Below are positions 27,053 through 35,919 of a DNA stretch of 64,000 nucleotides, piece by piece (the stretch's first letter is position 1; each line of letters starts with the position of its first letter). The stretch is from Methanomicrobium sp. W14 (lineage in GTDB: Archaea; Halobacteriota; Methanomicrobia; Methanomicrobiales; Methanomicrobiaceae): positions 868,001 through 932,000 of the forward strand of contig NZ_JAGGMM010000001.1 in NCBI RefSeq assembly GCF_017875315.1, written 5' to 3'. Position numbers and translations under genes: made by a program. The notes beneath the pieces were generated by a model. That model ran no database searches. It saw only the letters and a list, made by a program, of their open reading frames with translations, and was not told the DNA's origin.

Positions 27053-27753
27053 AAAAAAACGAGATCAGCGCAGTTATACCAGTATATAACGATAAAAAAT
27101 CACTGGAGTCTGCGATCCCGGTATCTCTTGCCACCCTTGAAAAAATAACCGATTCTTTTGAGATTATAATTGCCGAGGACAACAGTAGTGACGGCAGCAG
27201 GGAACTTGTCGAAGAATGGGGAAAAAAAGACCCACGTGTAAAACTTCTTCACAGTGATGAAAGGCAGGGCAGAGGAAATGCCCTGAACAAGGCTTTTACG
27301 TATGCCGGGGGAGATATAGTCTGCTATTATGACGTGGACCTCGCCACAGATATGAATCACCTGAAAAAGCTTATAGAGTCCATAAAGGAAGGTGCCGACA
27401 TTTCCACAGGGTCACGTCTTCTTCCCGACAGCGATATAGTAAGGACAAAAAACAGGGAGATTGCAAGCAGGGGATACAATAAACTGGTAAGAATAATCCT
27501 GAAAAGCAAAATTCATGACCACCAGTGTGGGTTTAAGGCATTCAGAAAAGAAAGTCTCATGAATCTTATACCTTCTGTTTCTGCCGGGCACTGGTTCTGG
27601 GATACTGAAATTCTTATAAGAGGTCAGCGTGCCGGCTATAAAATATACGAATTTCCGGTACACTGGAAAACCGGAGAGGGGACAACAGTCAGGTTCAGTG
27701 ATATATTTTCCATGGGATCAGATATCCTGAAATTGTGGTGGCAGCTCAGATGA
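27049..27753 (+). CDS. family 2 glycosyltransferase, dolichyl-phosphate sugar transferase-like
   Basis: 234 aa. GT-A fold with ISAVIPVYNDKKSLESAI, the acidic metal-site segments IIAEDNSSDGSRE and YYDVDLATDMNHLKK, and DHQCGFKAFRKESL near the C-terminus. It lacks membrane segments, as in DPM-type enzymes of the soluble kind. It probably moves a sugar from a nucleotide sugar to dolichyl phosphate or another lipid. Starts and stops overlap its neighbours by 4 bases (ATGA at each junction), showing translational coupling. Confidence 0.88.
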   Translation: MKKNEISAVIPVYNDKKSLESAIPVSLATLEKITDSFEIIIAEDNSSDGSRELVEEWGKKDPRVKLLHSDERQGRGNALNKAFTYAGGDIVCYYDVDLATDMNHLKKLIESIKEGADISTGSRLLPDSDIVRTKNREIASRGYNKLVRIILKSKIHDHQCGFKAFRKESLMNLIPSVSAGHWFWDTEILIRGQRAGYKIYEFPVHWKTGEGTTVRFSDIFSMGSDILKLWWQLR

Positions 27754-28718
27754 ATTTCAAAAAAGCCGGAGCAATTATTATCCCGACATTAATTGCCGCC
27801 GGAATTCTTGCCTATATGCTGTGGCGCGTTTGGGACGATCTTATTGTTGCACTGCAGACGGCTGTACTCTCATATCTTATTGCCGCTGTTTTTATCTGCG
27901 TGGCGGCATGGTTTTTGAGAGGTCTGAGATACCAGTATATCCTTAAAAAACTTGAGGTCTCAATAAATCTATGGAAGTCCACGGCATGTATATACATTTC
28001 GCAGACTGCAAACCTTGTAATTCCCGCAAGGCTGGGAGATCTCGTCCGCCTTGTTATTTTAAAGCACGAAGCAGATGCCACTTACTCTAAAGGGCTGTCC
28101 TCGCTTGTTGTTGAAAGATTTTTTGATATTATTGTCGTAGCATTACTCGGTGCAGCTGCAATGCCTTTTGTACTCAACGTCCCCGGGTGGTTTTCAACTG
28201 TTATAGCAGTATCATTGATATTCTGCCTCTTGTTTATGATTCTCATAGGGCTTTTTGGGAATATCAAATCAGAGAACAAATACCTTAAGGTTCTTTTTAA
28301 CCTTATTTCCGAGATCAAGCAGGCCTCACTGAACATTTCAGCCATATTTATTCTTGGGATTTCATCAGTTGTCATATGGCTTTTTGACTGCGTCATCTGC
28401 ATGGTAATTGCAATGATGTTTAACGTGGATATCCCGTTCATCGTGATTGTCCTTGCAATCGTTATAGGAAATCTTGTAAAGGCAGTTCCTGTTACGCCAG
28501 GAGGTGTCGGCACATACGAACTTGCAGTTGCCCTGACACTTGAGATATCAGGAACAACAGCCGCAGTTGCAACTCTTATTGCAGTTATAGACCACCTCCT
28601 GAAAAATCTTGTAACCCTTGCAGGCGGTGTAATATCCATGTACCTGTTTGGAGACTGGGCTGTAGACCTTATGAAACGTGCTTTCTCAAAAGGAATTGAC
28701 AAAGGAGAAATGATTTGA
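27750..28718 (+). CDS. flippase-like membrane protein (UPF0104/AglD C-domain family)
   Basis: 322 aa from ATG 27750, whose ATGA overlaps the GT2 stop. Eight or so hydrophobic segments are visible. Family motifs include RGLRYQYILKKLEV, ARLGDLVRLVILKHEA and the C-terminal PVTPGGVGTYELAV. These integral membrane proteins are related to MprF-type and AglD-linked putative lipid-linked-sugar flippases. Next to a dolichyl-phosphate-type GT2, a role in moving lipid-linked sugars across the membrane is plausible but inferred. Confidence 0.85.
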   Translation: MNFKKAGAIIIPTLIAAGILAYMLWRVWDDLIVALQTAVLSYLIAAVFICVAAWFLRGLRYQYILKKLEVSINLWKSTACIYISQTANLVIPARLGDLVRLVILKHEADATYSKGLSSLVVERFFDIIVVALLGAAAMPFVLNVPGWFSTVIAVSLIFCLLFMILIGLFGNIKSENKYLKVLFNLISEIKQASLNISAIFILGISSVVIWLFDCVICMVIAMMFNVDIPFIVIVLAIVIGNLVKAVPVTPGGVGTYELAVALTLEISGTTAAVATLIAVIDHLLKNLVTLAGGVISMYLFGDWAVDLMKRAFSKGIDKGEMI

Positions 28719-30742
28719 CGGCAGTTCTGCAGCAGATATTCTCAGTGATTCTCTGGATCTTTATCCTGAAATTTCTCCAGATTTCCCTGTGGCCGGCTTT
28801 AAAAAAAGCTGCCGGAGACTTTTCATACGGCATATCTTATCCTGCATCAATTCTTTTATTCACGCTGATATCATGGTACTGCGGTCTCTTTCACCTCCCG
28901 GTATACCTGTCGCTTGTAATTTTCGTGGCTCTTTTTATTCATTACCTGCACAAAAAAGAGTACACAAAGCAGGAATTTTTAAAAAACATCAGGTGGGATG
29001 TTGTCTTCTTCCTGCTGTTTATTTTTATGCTTGAAGTTAGGTTCCTCAACCCGTCGATATCATATGCCGAGAAGTTCATGGACCATGCATTTCTTGCATC
29101 GATTATGAACAACCCTGTTATTCCTCCTGCAGACCCGTGGTACTCCGGGGGAAATCTTGATGTATACTATTATCTCGGACACTGGATATTCGGGGCTCTC
29201 GGAGACATTACTGGTATCAAATCAACAATTGTCTTCAATTTCATGCTTCCTACAGTCTTTGCGAATGCAGGAGTTGCACTATATGCATCCGGCAGGCTTC
29301 TCCTGAAAAAATATGACTGGCTGCCTCTTCTGACTCTTTTCATAGTAAACCCGGCATTTATTTATCACATCTTTCTTGGAGAAGGCATCCAGACTATAAT
29401 GTGGGAAAGCACAAGGACTATTGACGGTGCAATAACCGAATACCCTATATTTTCAATGCTGTGGGGTGATCCGCACGCACATGTAATATCACTTTTTAAC
29501 CAGGCGTTTTTCCTATTTCTGCTGACATATGTCTATATAAAATGGAACAAGCTTGATAATAACGAAAAGTGGGTTATGACTGCGCTTCTTTCGTTAAGCC
29601 TCGGATCAATGCCTCTCATAAACACATGGGATATTCTGGTGTACGCTCCGGTTATCCTTCTGTTCGGGTTACTGATATTCCTGAAAGAAAGAAAAGAAAA
29701 CCCTGATAAGGAATGGATTAAAGCAGTTCCTCTCAGAATTCTTGTTGCGGCCCCGGCAATGGCAGTCCTGATATACCTCCCGTATTACCTAATGATGAAT
29801 GCATCTGGAATAGAAGGAGTAGGGATTGTCGGTTCTCCTACAGAACCTGTGGCTTTTCTGCTCGTATACGGATTTTTCCTCGCGGTACTCTACCTGGAAT
29901 GCCTAAAAGACCTTCGTGAAAAGCCCCATATTCTGGCGTTGTTTATTCCGTTTCTTCTTTTGGGATACATCGGCGCCGGGCTCTGCGCAGTTTTGGCTGC
30001 GGCACTGATTTCAAGAAAAAACAAGTCTGCGCAGGATATAATTGCGGCAATCGGTATGCTGATAATAATTTTTACCGAGACTGTCTACCTGAAAGATAAT
30101 ATGGGTGAGGAATACTTCCGGATGAACACTGTATTCAAGCTCTCCATTATAGCATGGATGATGCTCGGAATATCATCATTCGTGTATATAGGCAAATTCC
30201 TCGGGAATAAATACCCTGGCGAAATCCATCCTTTAAGCGGCAGAAAAAAATGCGCTGCCGCCGTAATGATTGTCGCGCTTTTTATGGTGCCTGTAATACT
30301 TCCGGATTTAAACTACGGCTACGGCGGAAAGACTCTGGACGGTTCAGACTGGCTGAAAAACTCTTATCCGTATGATTATGACGCCATACAGTTTTTGGAA
30401 GGACTTGGAGGAAATATATCAATAGTTGAGGCAGAAAACGGTGATTATACCTATTATTCAAGAATCTCGTCAATGACTGGTTACAACACGATTATAGGTA
30501 TGCCGTTTCACGAGCAGATGTGGCGCGGGGATTCGGGCCTTGTCGGGGACAGGATGAGCGATGTCAGGCAAATTTATGAAAACACGGACAAATGCCTGAA
30601 ACTTATGGAAAAATACGGCATGGACTATATATACGTAGGTACACCGGAAAAGGAAAGATATGGCATAAACCTTCCCTGCGAAGACCTCGAAGAAGTCTAC
30701 AAAAACGACAATGTCACAATATATTCAATAAAAAAGTCATAA
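28715..30742 (+). CDS. DUF2298-like polytopic membrane protein
   Basis: 675 aa from TTG 28715, with GGAG spaced 7 bases upstream and a 4-base overlap with the preceding gene. At least twelve transmembrane segments. Recognisable stretches include KFMDHAFLASIMNNP, PPADPWYSGGNLDVYYYLGH and MLWGDPHAHVISLFNQAFF; these match my memory of the DUF2298 (YYY) family, found in archaea and Chloroflexi. A soluble C-terminal part from ~540 contains MDYIYVGTPEKERYG. Likely a GT-C-type enzyme or lipid-sugar transporter; function not established. Confidence 0.85.
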   Translation: MTAVLQQIFSVILWIFILKFLQISLWPALKKAAGDFSYGISYPASILLFTLISWYCGLFHLPVYLSLVIFVALFIHYLHKKEYTKQEFLKNIRWDVVFFLLFIFMLEVRFLNPSISYAEKFMDHAFLASIMNNPVIPPADPWYSGGNLDVYYYLGHWIFGALGDITGIKSTIVFNFMLPTVFANAGVALYASGRLLLKKYDWLPLLTLFIVNPAFIYHIFLGEGIQTIMWESTRTIDGAITEYPIFSMLWGDPHAHVISLFNQAFFLFLLTYVYIKWNKLDNNEKWVMTALLSLSLGSMPLINTWDILVYAPVILLFGLLIFLKERKENPDKEWIKAVPLRILVAAPAMAVLIYLPYYLMMNASGIEGVGIVGSPTEPVAFLLVYGFFLAVLYLECLKDLREKPHILALFIPFLLLGYIGAGLCAVLAAALISRKNKSAQDIIAAIGMLIIIFTETVYLKDNMGEEYFRMNTVFKLSIIAWMMLGISSFVYIGKFLGNKYPGEIHPLSGRKKCAAAVMIVALFMVPVILPDLNYGYGGKTLDGSDWLKNSYPYDYDAIQFLEGLGGNISIVEAENGDYTYYSRISSMTGYNTIIGMPFHEQMWRGDSGLVGDRMSDVRQIYENTDKCLKLMEKYGMDYIYVGTPEKERYGINLPCEDLEEVYKNDNVTIYSIKKS

Positions 30743-30849
30743 TTATCCCGTCTGTATATTTAAAATTCAGGAGCAGATCTCAACAGATTTTATTTTATGA
30801 TAAGACCTGAAAAGAAAGAAATTCAAAAACATTTATCAATTTTTATGAT

Positions 30850-30968
30850 GAATTAATATAGCTACATCAATCGCTGACTGATGAGTGATGAAGGAGTAAC
30901 TCTGATTCAAGAATATAAAAGAGCACGAAAATGCTTTTTTTACTCTTTGCTCCTGAATGAGGTGAGTT
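30850..30968 (+). promoter_or_regulatory. structured leader of the L7Ae operon, candidate kink-turn
   Basis: A TATA-like TTAATATA at 30853-30860 would start transcripts near 30880. The leader begins with TGATGA at 30886-30891 and CTGA at 30902-30905, the two strands of a k-turn, closed by TGAG/TTCA outside and GAG/CTC inside. A hairpin follows (arms AAAAGAGCA and TGCTTTTTT, 30917-30940) ending in a T-run. L7Ae binds k-turns, and binding to its own mRNA leader has been reported in archaea. The structure is my manual folding. Confidence 0.45.
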
Positions 30969-31337
30969 ATGTCAAAAGTATATGCAAAATTTGAGGTTCC
31001 GGACGAAATCCAGAACAAAGCTCTTGAAGTCCTGGAACTTGCAAGAGACACAGGAAAGATTAAGAAAGGATCAAACGAAGCAACAAAGGCTGTTGAGAGA
31101 GGAACCGCACAGCTTGTTTTAATCGGCGGAGACGTTGAGCCAGAGGAGATTGTAATGCACCTCCCGGCACTTTGCGACGAGAAGCAGTGCCCGTATGTTA
31201 TAATCAACCAGCAGAACGATGTTGGTGCAGCAAGCGGCCTGGAAGTAGGGTCAGCAGCAGCTGCAGTCGTAAAGTCAGGTAAAGCAAAGGAACTCCTTGA
31301 CGAAGTAATCGGTCAGATCGCCGAACTCAGAAAGTGA
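30969..31337 (+). CDS. rpl7ae: ribosomal protein L7Ae
   Basis: 122 aa. The protein binds kink-turns in 23S rRNA and in box C/D and H/ACA guide RNAs, and is also a subunit of archaeal RNase P. The RNA-binding motif is clear: [20 protein letters not shown], followed by [20 protein letters not shown] strong Shine-Dalgarno GAGGTGAG precedes ATG 30969. It heads an operon with S28e, L24e and Ndk. The leader carries a candidate k-turn that the protein itself could bind. Confidence 0.97.
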   Translation: MSKVYAKFEVPDEIQNKALEVLELARDTGKIKKGSNEATKAVERGTAQLVLIGGDVEPEEIVMHLPALCDEKQCPYVIINQQNDVGAASGLEVGSAAAAVVKSGKAKELLDEVIGQIAELRK

Positions 31338-31348
31338 GGTGACTGTTA

Positions 31349-31555
31349 ATGGCAGATGCAACGCCGGCTGAAGTTATCGAGATTATTGGCCCGACAGGAA
31401 TGCATGGAGAGGCTTTCCAGGTCAAATGCCGTATTCTGGATGGTTCAAACAAAGGAAGGATCATAACCCGCAATACCGTGGGTCCAATCCGCGAGGGCGA
31501 TGTCCTTATGCTTATCGAGACAGAACGTGAAGCTAAGAAATTGTCGAGGCGCTGA
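31349..31555 (+). CDS. rps28e: 30S ribosomal protein S28e
   Basis: 68 aa, full length. Family signatures are visible: [20 protein letters not shown], the conserved [18 protein letters not shown] and the C-terminal [14 protein letters not shown]. It binds near the mRNA exit region of the small subunit. GAGGTGAC precedes the ATG. It is the second gene of the L7Ae operon, 11 bases after it and 3 bases before L24e. Confidence 0.97.
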   Translation: MADATPAEVIEIIGPTGMHGEAFQVKCRILDGSNKGRIITRNTVGPIREGDVLMLIETEREAKKLSRR

Positions 31556-31558
31556 AAA

Positions 31559-31750
31559 ATGGTGGATACATACGTATGTTCGTTCTGCGGAGAACAGATA
31601 AAACCCGGGACAGGCAAGATGTACGTTAAGAAAGACGGGTCTATCTTTTATTTCTGCAGCTCAAAATGCGAAAGCAATTACCGGCTCGGCAGAGTCCCGA
31701 GGCGCGTACCCTGGACAAGTGCCGGACGCAAGGCTCTTAACAAGGAGTGA
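31559..31750 (+). CDS. rpl24e: 50S ribosomal protein L24e
   Basis: 63 aa, normal for archaeal L24e. A zinc-binding ribbon is seen in [17 protein letters not shown] and [16 protein letters not shown]; the basic C-terminus ([16 protein letters not shown]) contacts rRNA. Third gene of the L7Ae operon. Its stop at 31748-31750 overlaps a possible GTG start of the following kinase gene. Confidence 0.96.
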   Translation: MVDTYVCSFCGEQIKPGTGKMYVKKDGSIFYFCSSKCESNYRLGRVPRRVPWTSAGRKALNKE

Positions 31751-31761
31751 AACCGGAATCT

Positions 31762-32211
31762 ATGGATCAGACATTTCTGATGATTAAACCCGACGGTGTT
31801 CAGCGCGGACTTATAGGGGAAATTGTTTCACGCTTTGAAAAAAAGGGCCTGAAGCTTGTCGCTGCAAAATTTGAGGTTTTACCTGAAGAAAGAGTCATGC
31901 AGCACTATGCTGAGCACAAAAACAAACCTTTCTTCCCGGGGCTCAAGTCATACATTATGAGTGGCCCGTGCTTTTTGATGGTCTGGGAAGGAAAGAACGT
32001 TGTAGCAATCACGAGAAGCATGATTGGTGCAACAAACCCTGCCGAAGCTCTTCCCGGCACAATACGCGGAGACCTCGGTGTTGAAATAGGGATGAACGTG
32101 ATACACGGTTCCGACTCAAACGAAACTGCAAAACGTGAAATATCCATCCATTTCAAAGACGATGAAATCACCTCCTATGAAAGAGTAGACGAGAAGTATA
32201 TCTACGAGTAA
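31762..32211 (+). CDS. ndk: nucleoside diphosphate kinase
   Basis: 149 aa from ATG 31762, the length and start ([20 protein letters not shown]) usual for the family; a GTG at 31747 would add five residues. Ndk balances nucleoside triphosphates by phospho-histidine transfer. The active-site histidine lies in [17 protein letters not shown]. Last gene of the L7Ae-S28e-L24e-Ndk unit, an order conserved in many archaea. A hairpin-plus-T-tract terminator follows at 32235-32290. Confidence 0.96.
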   Translation: MDQTFLMIKPDGVQRGLIGEIVSRFEKKGLKLVAAKFEVLPEERVMQHYAEHKNKPFFPGLKSYIMSGPCFLMVWEGKNVVAITRSMIGATNPAEALPGTIRGDLGVEIGMNVIHGSDSNETAKREISIHFKDDEITSYERVDEKYIYE

Positions 32212-32234
32212 ATCTTTCATCATGAACCAAAAGA

Positions 32235-32290
32235 CCTTCCCGGATTAGGACTACCGGAAAGGAACATATTTTTGCTCTTTTTTAATTTTA
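32235..32290 (+). terminator. terminator of the L7Ae-ndk operon
   Basis: An inverted repeat (CCTT-C-CCGG at 32235-32243 paired with CCGG-A-AAGG at 32254-32262, one internal mismatch) is followed by T-tracts to about 32290. It lies 24 bases after the ndk stop. Confidence 0.6.
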
Positions 32291-32421
32291 ATGAAATTTT
32301 CAGATCATATAACCCGTTGCTGATCTGTAGTTGTTTTTCTTAAACATCTGAAATTTAACCTACAGAATACCCCCTCATTTCCCGTTGTATATTGTAATCT
32401 CAAAACGAAGTAAACAGACCT

Positions 32422-32452
32422 TAAAAGTACTTATATAAAACTAAAAGTACTT
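32422..32452. repeat. twin 11-base palindromic-core repeats around a TATA-like element
   Basis: TAAAAGTACTT occurs at 32422-32432 and 32442-32452, exactly 20 bases apart (two helical turns); the second extends to the perfect palindrome AAAAGTACTTTT. TTATATAAAA lies between. A single AAAAGTAC recurs upstream of trkH at 34071-34078. Confidence 0.55.
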
Positions 32453-32511
32453 TTCTTACAGATCCTTACTTTTCTGCCAGAAATATTTTTTTCAAGGATT
32501 ATGCAATCCGG

Positions 32512-33978
32512 TTATTTCGACTGATTAAAACCTTTCACAAGACCCATAAAAAATACAATCACCGGCATAATTTCAAGACGTCCTATCCACATTGCAAATA
32601 TAAACACAACCTTACTGTAAGGGCTCATCTCCGGAGAGACAAAACCTGTACTTATACCGTTGTTGCACGTTGCCGATACTATTTCAAAAACGATGTTGCT
32701 TGTGTCAACAGAAGGTGAGTCAAAGTGCATGACAAGAATAGAGGAGATAAATATTACAAGAAGATACAGAATTATGATAAGCATATTTTTGGAAACTTCC
32801 ATTTCCGCTTCAAACTTTGGTATTACTTTCCCTCCATACCTGAACGGGACAATCACTTTTCCGCTTACAAAAGACCGTTTAAACCACCAGACAATTCCCC
32901 TGTACGCAAGAGCTGCACGTGAAAGCTTAATTCCTCCGGCAGTACTTCCGGATGAACCCCCAATCAGCATTAGAAGAATCAAAAAAAGAACAGTCACAGG
33001 TGCCCAGATGTTAGGCGATGATATCTGGAACCCTGTACTAGTAACACCTGCAACCGCCATGAATATCCCCTGTCTCATCGCAACGGCAAAGTCAAGATTG
33101 TTATAAAATAACAGATCAAGAGTTATTACAATAAAACCCGCCAGTATCAGCAAAAACAGAAGATGCGCCTGTTCATCGTGGAAAAAACTGACTTTTTTCT
33201 TGTGGTACATCAGGTAATAAATCTTAAAAGGAAGCGCTCCCGCTATCATTACCGGAATAATAAGCATTTCCAGAAGAGGATTGTTGTAATACAGTATTCC
33301 TGCTGAATGAACTGAAAAACCACCTGTTGCAATCGCAACCATAGCAATATTTACCGCGTCCCATATCGAAACTCCCGATATAAGAATCAGGAGAACTGAA
33401 AGAGCAGTAAGCATCATGTAAATCTTCCACATCTGAAGACCCTGCTGCACGACACTAGGCATAAAGGCCTCACTTCTTCCCTCTGAGCGGTAGAACCTGG
33501 AAGGATTAAGACCGGTCTTTGAAAGCATTAAAACAGTGAATGCAACAATCCCAAGACCTCCCAGCCACTGCATAAGGGATCTCCAGAAAAGAAGTGTATG
33601 GGGAAATGAATCGACATTGGGAATCATCGTAAGACCGGTATCAGTCCACCCCGACATAGCTTCAAACAAAGCGTCAAGGTAAGGCATTCCCATACCTATC
33701 CAAAAAGGCACAGCCCCAACAAATGCACATATAAGCCAGATTAGTGCAACTGAGAACAATGCCTGACTAAGTTTGGCTTCTTTTTTGTTCTCCGGAAGCA
33801 TCAGGAAAAAAATTCCCAACAGGTAGAGTATAAGGGGAACAAGCGCCATAGGAAGGATCATGTCCCATTCCCTATAAATCAGAGCCACTATAAGGGGGAC
33901 GCATGTACCCAGACTTATAAAGCGAAGGACATTACCCAAGTCATCGGCTATAACCAAAAACTGATCTATCCTGTTCAT
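32512..33978 (-). CDS. trkH: TrkH-family potassium transporter
   Basis: 488 aa with about ten membrane segments. The four pore loops that form the K+ selectivity filter are visible: SGWTDTGLTM, AIATGGFSVHSAG, VTSTGFQISSPN and ATCNNGISTGF. The protein is the membrane channel subunit for K+ uptake. No separate TrkA gating gene is next to it, so the regulatory subunit must be elsewhere. The start is ATG 33978; a 174-base upstream gap holds a TATA-like region and separates it from the superoxide reductase gene on the same strand. Confidence 0.94.
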   Translation of the reverse strand: MNRIDQFLVIADDLGNVLRFISLGTCVPLIVALIYREWDMILPMALVPLILYLLGIFFLMLPENKKEAKLSQALFSVALIWLICAFVGAVPFWIGMGMPYLDALFEAMSGWTDTGLTMIPNVDSFPHTLLFWRSLMQWLGGLGIVAFTVLMLSKTGLNPSRFYRSEGRSEAFMPSVVQQGLQMWKIYMMLTALSVLLILISGVSIWDAVNIAMVAIATGGFSVHSAGILYYNNPLLEMLIIPVMIAGALPFKIYYLMYHKKKVSFFHDEQAHLLFLLILAGFIVITLDLLFYNNLDFAVAMRQGIFMAVAGVTSTGFQISSPNIWAPVTVLFLILLMLIGGSSGSTAGGIKLSRAALAYRGIVWWFKRSFVSGKVIVPFRYGGKVIPKFEAEMEVSKNMLIIILYLLVIFISSILVMHFDSPSVDTSNIVFEIVSATCNNGISTGFVSPEMSPYSKVVFIFAMWIGRLEIMPVIVFFMGLVKGFNQSK

Positions 33979-34133
33979 CCGCGATACCTTTCAACTGAAA
34001 ACTCTTCTCTGCAACTAATATGTTTCTGCTTAATTATTCAAAAGCATCATGCTAATTACATTTCTTTTTTAAAAGTACCGGACCAAAGATACGGGCAATA
34101 ACAGGCACAGAACTTTACAGATAATATATGGAA

Positions 34134-34150
34134 TCAGAATAAAAAAAGGT
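34134..34150 (-). terminator. T-tract after the superoxide reductase gene
   Basis: On the minus strand the sequence just past the Dfx stop reads CACCTTTTTTTATT. It is a plausible U-tract terminator of the rubredoxin-FprA-Dfx operon. Confidence 0.45.
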
Positions 34151-34152
34151 GT

Positions 34153-34533
34153 TTATTTTCTGTTTGTCCACAGCTTATGAATATTACAGTATTCTATTGC
34201 TTTTACGTCAACACTCCTGCACGGGAAATAGGCAACGGGCTCGTCACCGGGCTTAAGCCAGTGAACCATAACATCATCGCCTTCAATGACTGCTATCATA
34301 ACTATATGGTGTTCCGGCGTCATCGGGTGAAGAGTCGATCCCACAGTAACTTTTATTCCGGAATCCGTTTTTTCGATTATAGGAACGTGCTTTTCGTTCT
34401 TGAAGTCTGCGGTCTGCTCTTCCAGAAGAACCATCGGAACATCACAGCATACAAGCTGTCCCTTACCCCTGTCAATCATCATTACCGTGTTGCCGCACTT
34501 TTCACAATGATATACTTCTACTTCTTTTGACAT
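34153..34533 (-). CDS. dfx: superoxide reductase (desulfoferrodoxin)
   Basis: 126 aa, two-iron form. The N-terminal desulforedoxin domain has CEKCGNTV and VCCDVP; the catalytic domain has the histidines of KHVPII and HPMTPEHHIVMI and the C-terminal CNIHKLW cysteine/histidine pair. It reduces superoxide to peroxide without producing oxygen, taking electrons from rubredoxin. It is the last gene of an operon with two rubredoxins and FprA, 24 bases after FprA. Confidence 0.96.
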   Translation of the reverse strand: MSKEVEVYHCEKCGNTVMMIDRGKGQLVCCDVPMVLLEEQTADFKNEKHVPIIEKTDSGIKVTVGSTLHPMTPEHHIVMIAVIEGDDVMVHWLKPGDEPVAYFPCRSVDVKAIEYCNIHKLWTNRK

Positions 34534-34557
34534 TTTTTATATCCTCCTCTAATTTTT

Positions 34558-35742
34558 TCAAATGATTTTGTATTCCCTATGCTTATTTAAGATTTCGTCA
34601 GACAGTCTGTCAAGAGCCTCAAAATCTTTTTCAGCAGGTGCTCCTTTTATGTAAACAGGCTCCAGAATCTCAACATTAAGTTTGTGAACCATATCCTCAA
34701 GGTCTTTTACGGTTTTGCCTCCCCACCCGTATGATCCTATTATTCCAAGGAGTTTTGCTTTCGGCTTGAGAATGCTTGAAAGAAATGCAAGATTCGCAAC
34801 TTTAGGGTGAGGACCGAAAAGGACAGTCGGCGTTGCAATAATTATCGTTGCAGCATCAATGAGGTCCATCGCAAGAAGTCCTGTATCGACTTTTCCGAGA
34901 TCATAAGGTCTTACAGATACACCTTTTGAGATAAGTGATTCCGTCAGGTACATAACCATCTTTCTGGTGCTTCCGTGCATCGAGATATAAGGAATTATCA
35001 CGCGGTTTTTTACGTTGTCAGAACTCCAGTCACGATAAGCGTCCAGTATATATTCCTTGTCGTTATACACAGGGCCGTGACTGGGGGCGATTATTCCAAA
35101 CTCATACCCTGAAAGCCTGTCAAGGTATTCTGCCACTTTATGCCTGAATGGCATCAGTATTTCGGCGAAATATCTTTTTGCAAGAATATAGTGAGAAATT
35201 CTGTCGTCCACAAAAAGACTTCCCGTTGCATAGTGTGCACCAAAAAGGTCACATGTAAACATAATACCGTCCTCTTTCAGGTACGTAATCATAGTATCCG
35301 GCCAGTGAACCCATGGTGTTATCAAAAACTCAAGAGTTTTATCCCCAAGACTAAGGGTTTCACCGTCGCCTACGACAATCATCCTTGAATCCGGAATATT
35401 ATGAAAACTTGCCAGGAGGTCTTTGCATTTCTCGGATGTTATAATTTTAGAGCCCGGGAAAAGTTCAAGAAAGACCGGAAGTGACCCGGAATGGTCCTGT
35501 TCTGCATGGTTGACTATAACGTAGTCAATTTTTGACACATTCGAACGGGCAAGATTTGTAATAAATTCCTCCTCAAATTCAGGGTCCACACTGTCTATAA
35601 GGACAGTTTTTTCACTTCCAACGACAAGATACGCGTTATAGGTGGTTCCCTCCGGGAGAGGGAGAAGTTCGTCAAATATCTGCCTGTCCCAGTCAATAAC
35701 ACCTACAGAATACACATTTTTACAGATCTCTCTTACTGCCAT
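34558..35742 (-). CDS. fprA: F420H2 oxidase / flavodiiron protein FprA
   Basis: 394 aa from ATG 35742, 2 bases after the rubredoxin stop; a GTG at 35751 would overlap that gene. The metallo-beta-lactamase-like diiron domain shows NHAEQDHSGSLPVF and the later WVHWPDTMITYL; the C-terminal flavodoxin domain shows YISMHGSTRKMVMYL and GSYGWGGKTVKDL. In methanogens FprA reduces O2 to water with F420H2. Operon with two rubredoxins and superoxide reductase: oxygen defence in an anaerobe. Confidence 0.95.
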   Translation of the reverse strand: MAVREICKNVYSVGVIDWDRQIFDELLPLPEGTTYNAYLVVGSEKTVLIDSVDPEFEEEFITNLARSNVSKIDYVIVNHAEQDHSGSLPVFLELFPGSKIITSEKCKDLLASFHNIPDSRMIVVGDGETLSLGDKTLEFLITPWVHWPDTMITYLKEDGIMFTCDLFGAHYATGSLFVDDRISHYILAKRYFAEILMPFRHKVAEYLDRLSGYEFGIIAPSHGPVYNDKEYILDAYRDWSSDNVKNRVIIPYISMHGSTRKMVMYLTESLISKGVSVRPYDLGKVDTGLLAMDLIDAATIIIATPTVLFGPHPKVANLAFLSSILKPKAKLLGIIGSYGWGGKTVKDLEDMVHKLNVEILEPVYIKGAPAEKDFEALDRLSDEILNKHREYKII

Positions 35743-35744
35743 AT

Positions 35745-35903
35745 TCAACACTCAACAAAACTGGATTTGCCTGCCCCGCAGACCGGGCAGTGCCAGTCGT
35801 CAGGAAGGTCTTCAAAAGCAGTTCCGGGCTCAACACCCTTTTCACCCTTTGCGGGATCATAAACATGTCCGCATATCATGCATTTCATTTTTTTATTGCT
35901 CAT
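35745..35903 (-). CDS. rubredoxin, downstream copy
   Basis: 52 aa, too short for many gene finders. Two iron-binding CxxC motifs: [12 protein letters not shown] and [12 protein letters not shown]. It starts at ATG 35903 ([11 protein letters not shown]; an internal ATG at residue 6 could be the real start) and stops 2 bases before FprA. It shares a perfect 33-base stretch with the upstream rubredoxin at 35793-35825. It likely passes electrons to FprA or superoxide reductase. Confidence 0.93.
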   Translation of the reverse strand: MSNKKMKCMICGHVYDPAKGEKGVEPGTAFEDLPDDWHCPVCGAGKSSFVEC

Positions 35904-35919
35904 TTCAAAAAAACTCCGT

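Larger units (their letters stand above)
32212..32511. other. gap between convergent ndk and trkH, with terminator and twin palindromes
   Basis: 300 bases, AT-rich and without coding frames. The first third holds the ndk terminator. At 32422-32452 are two copies of TAAAAGTACTT, 20 bases apart centre to centre, with a TATA-like TTATATAAAA between them. That is a promoter-operator look, yet no gene starts downstream on either strand before the neighbouring genes' 3' ends. Confidence 0.5.

Noticed and set aside
30870-30960. Box C/D sRNA in the L7Ae leader
   Set aside because: A C-like box (CTGATGA) and a D-like CTGA near 30953 exist, but the internal C' box is missing; the k-turn reading fits better.
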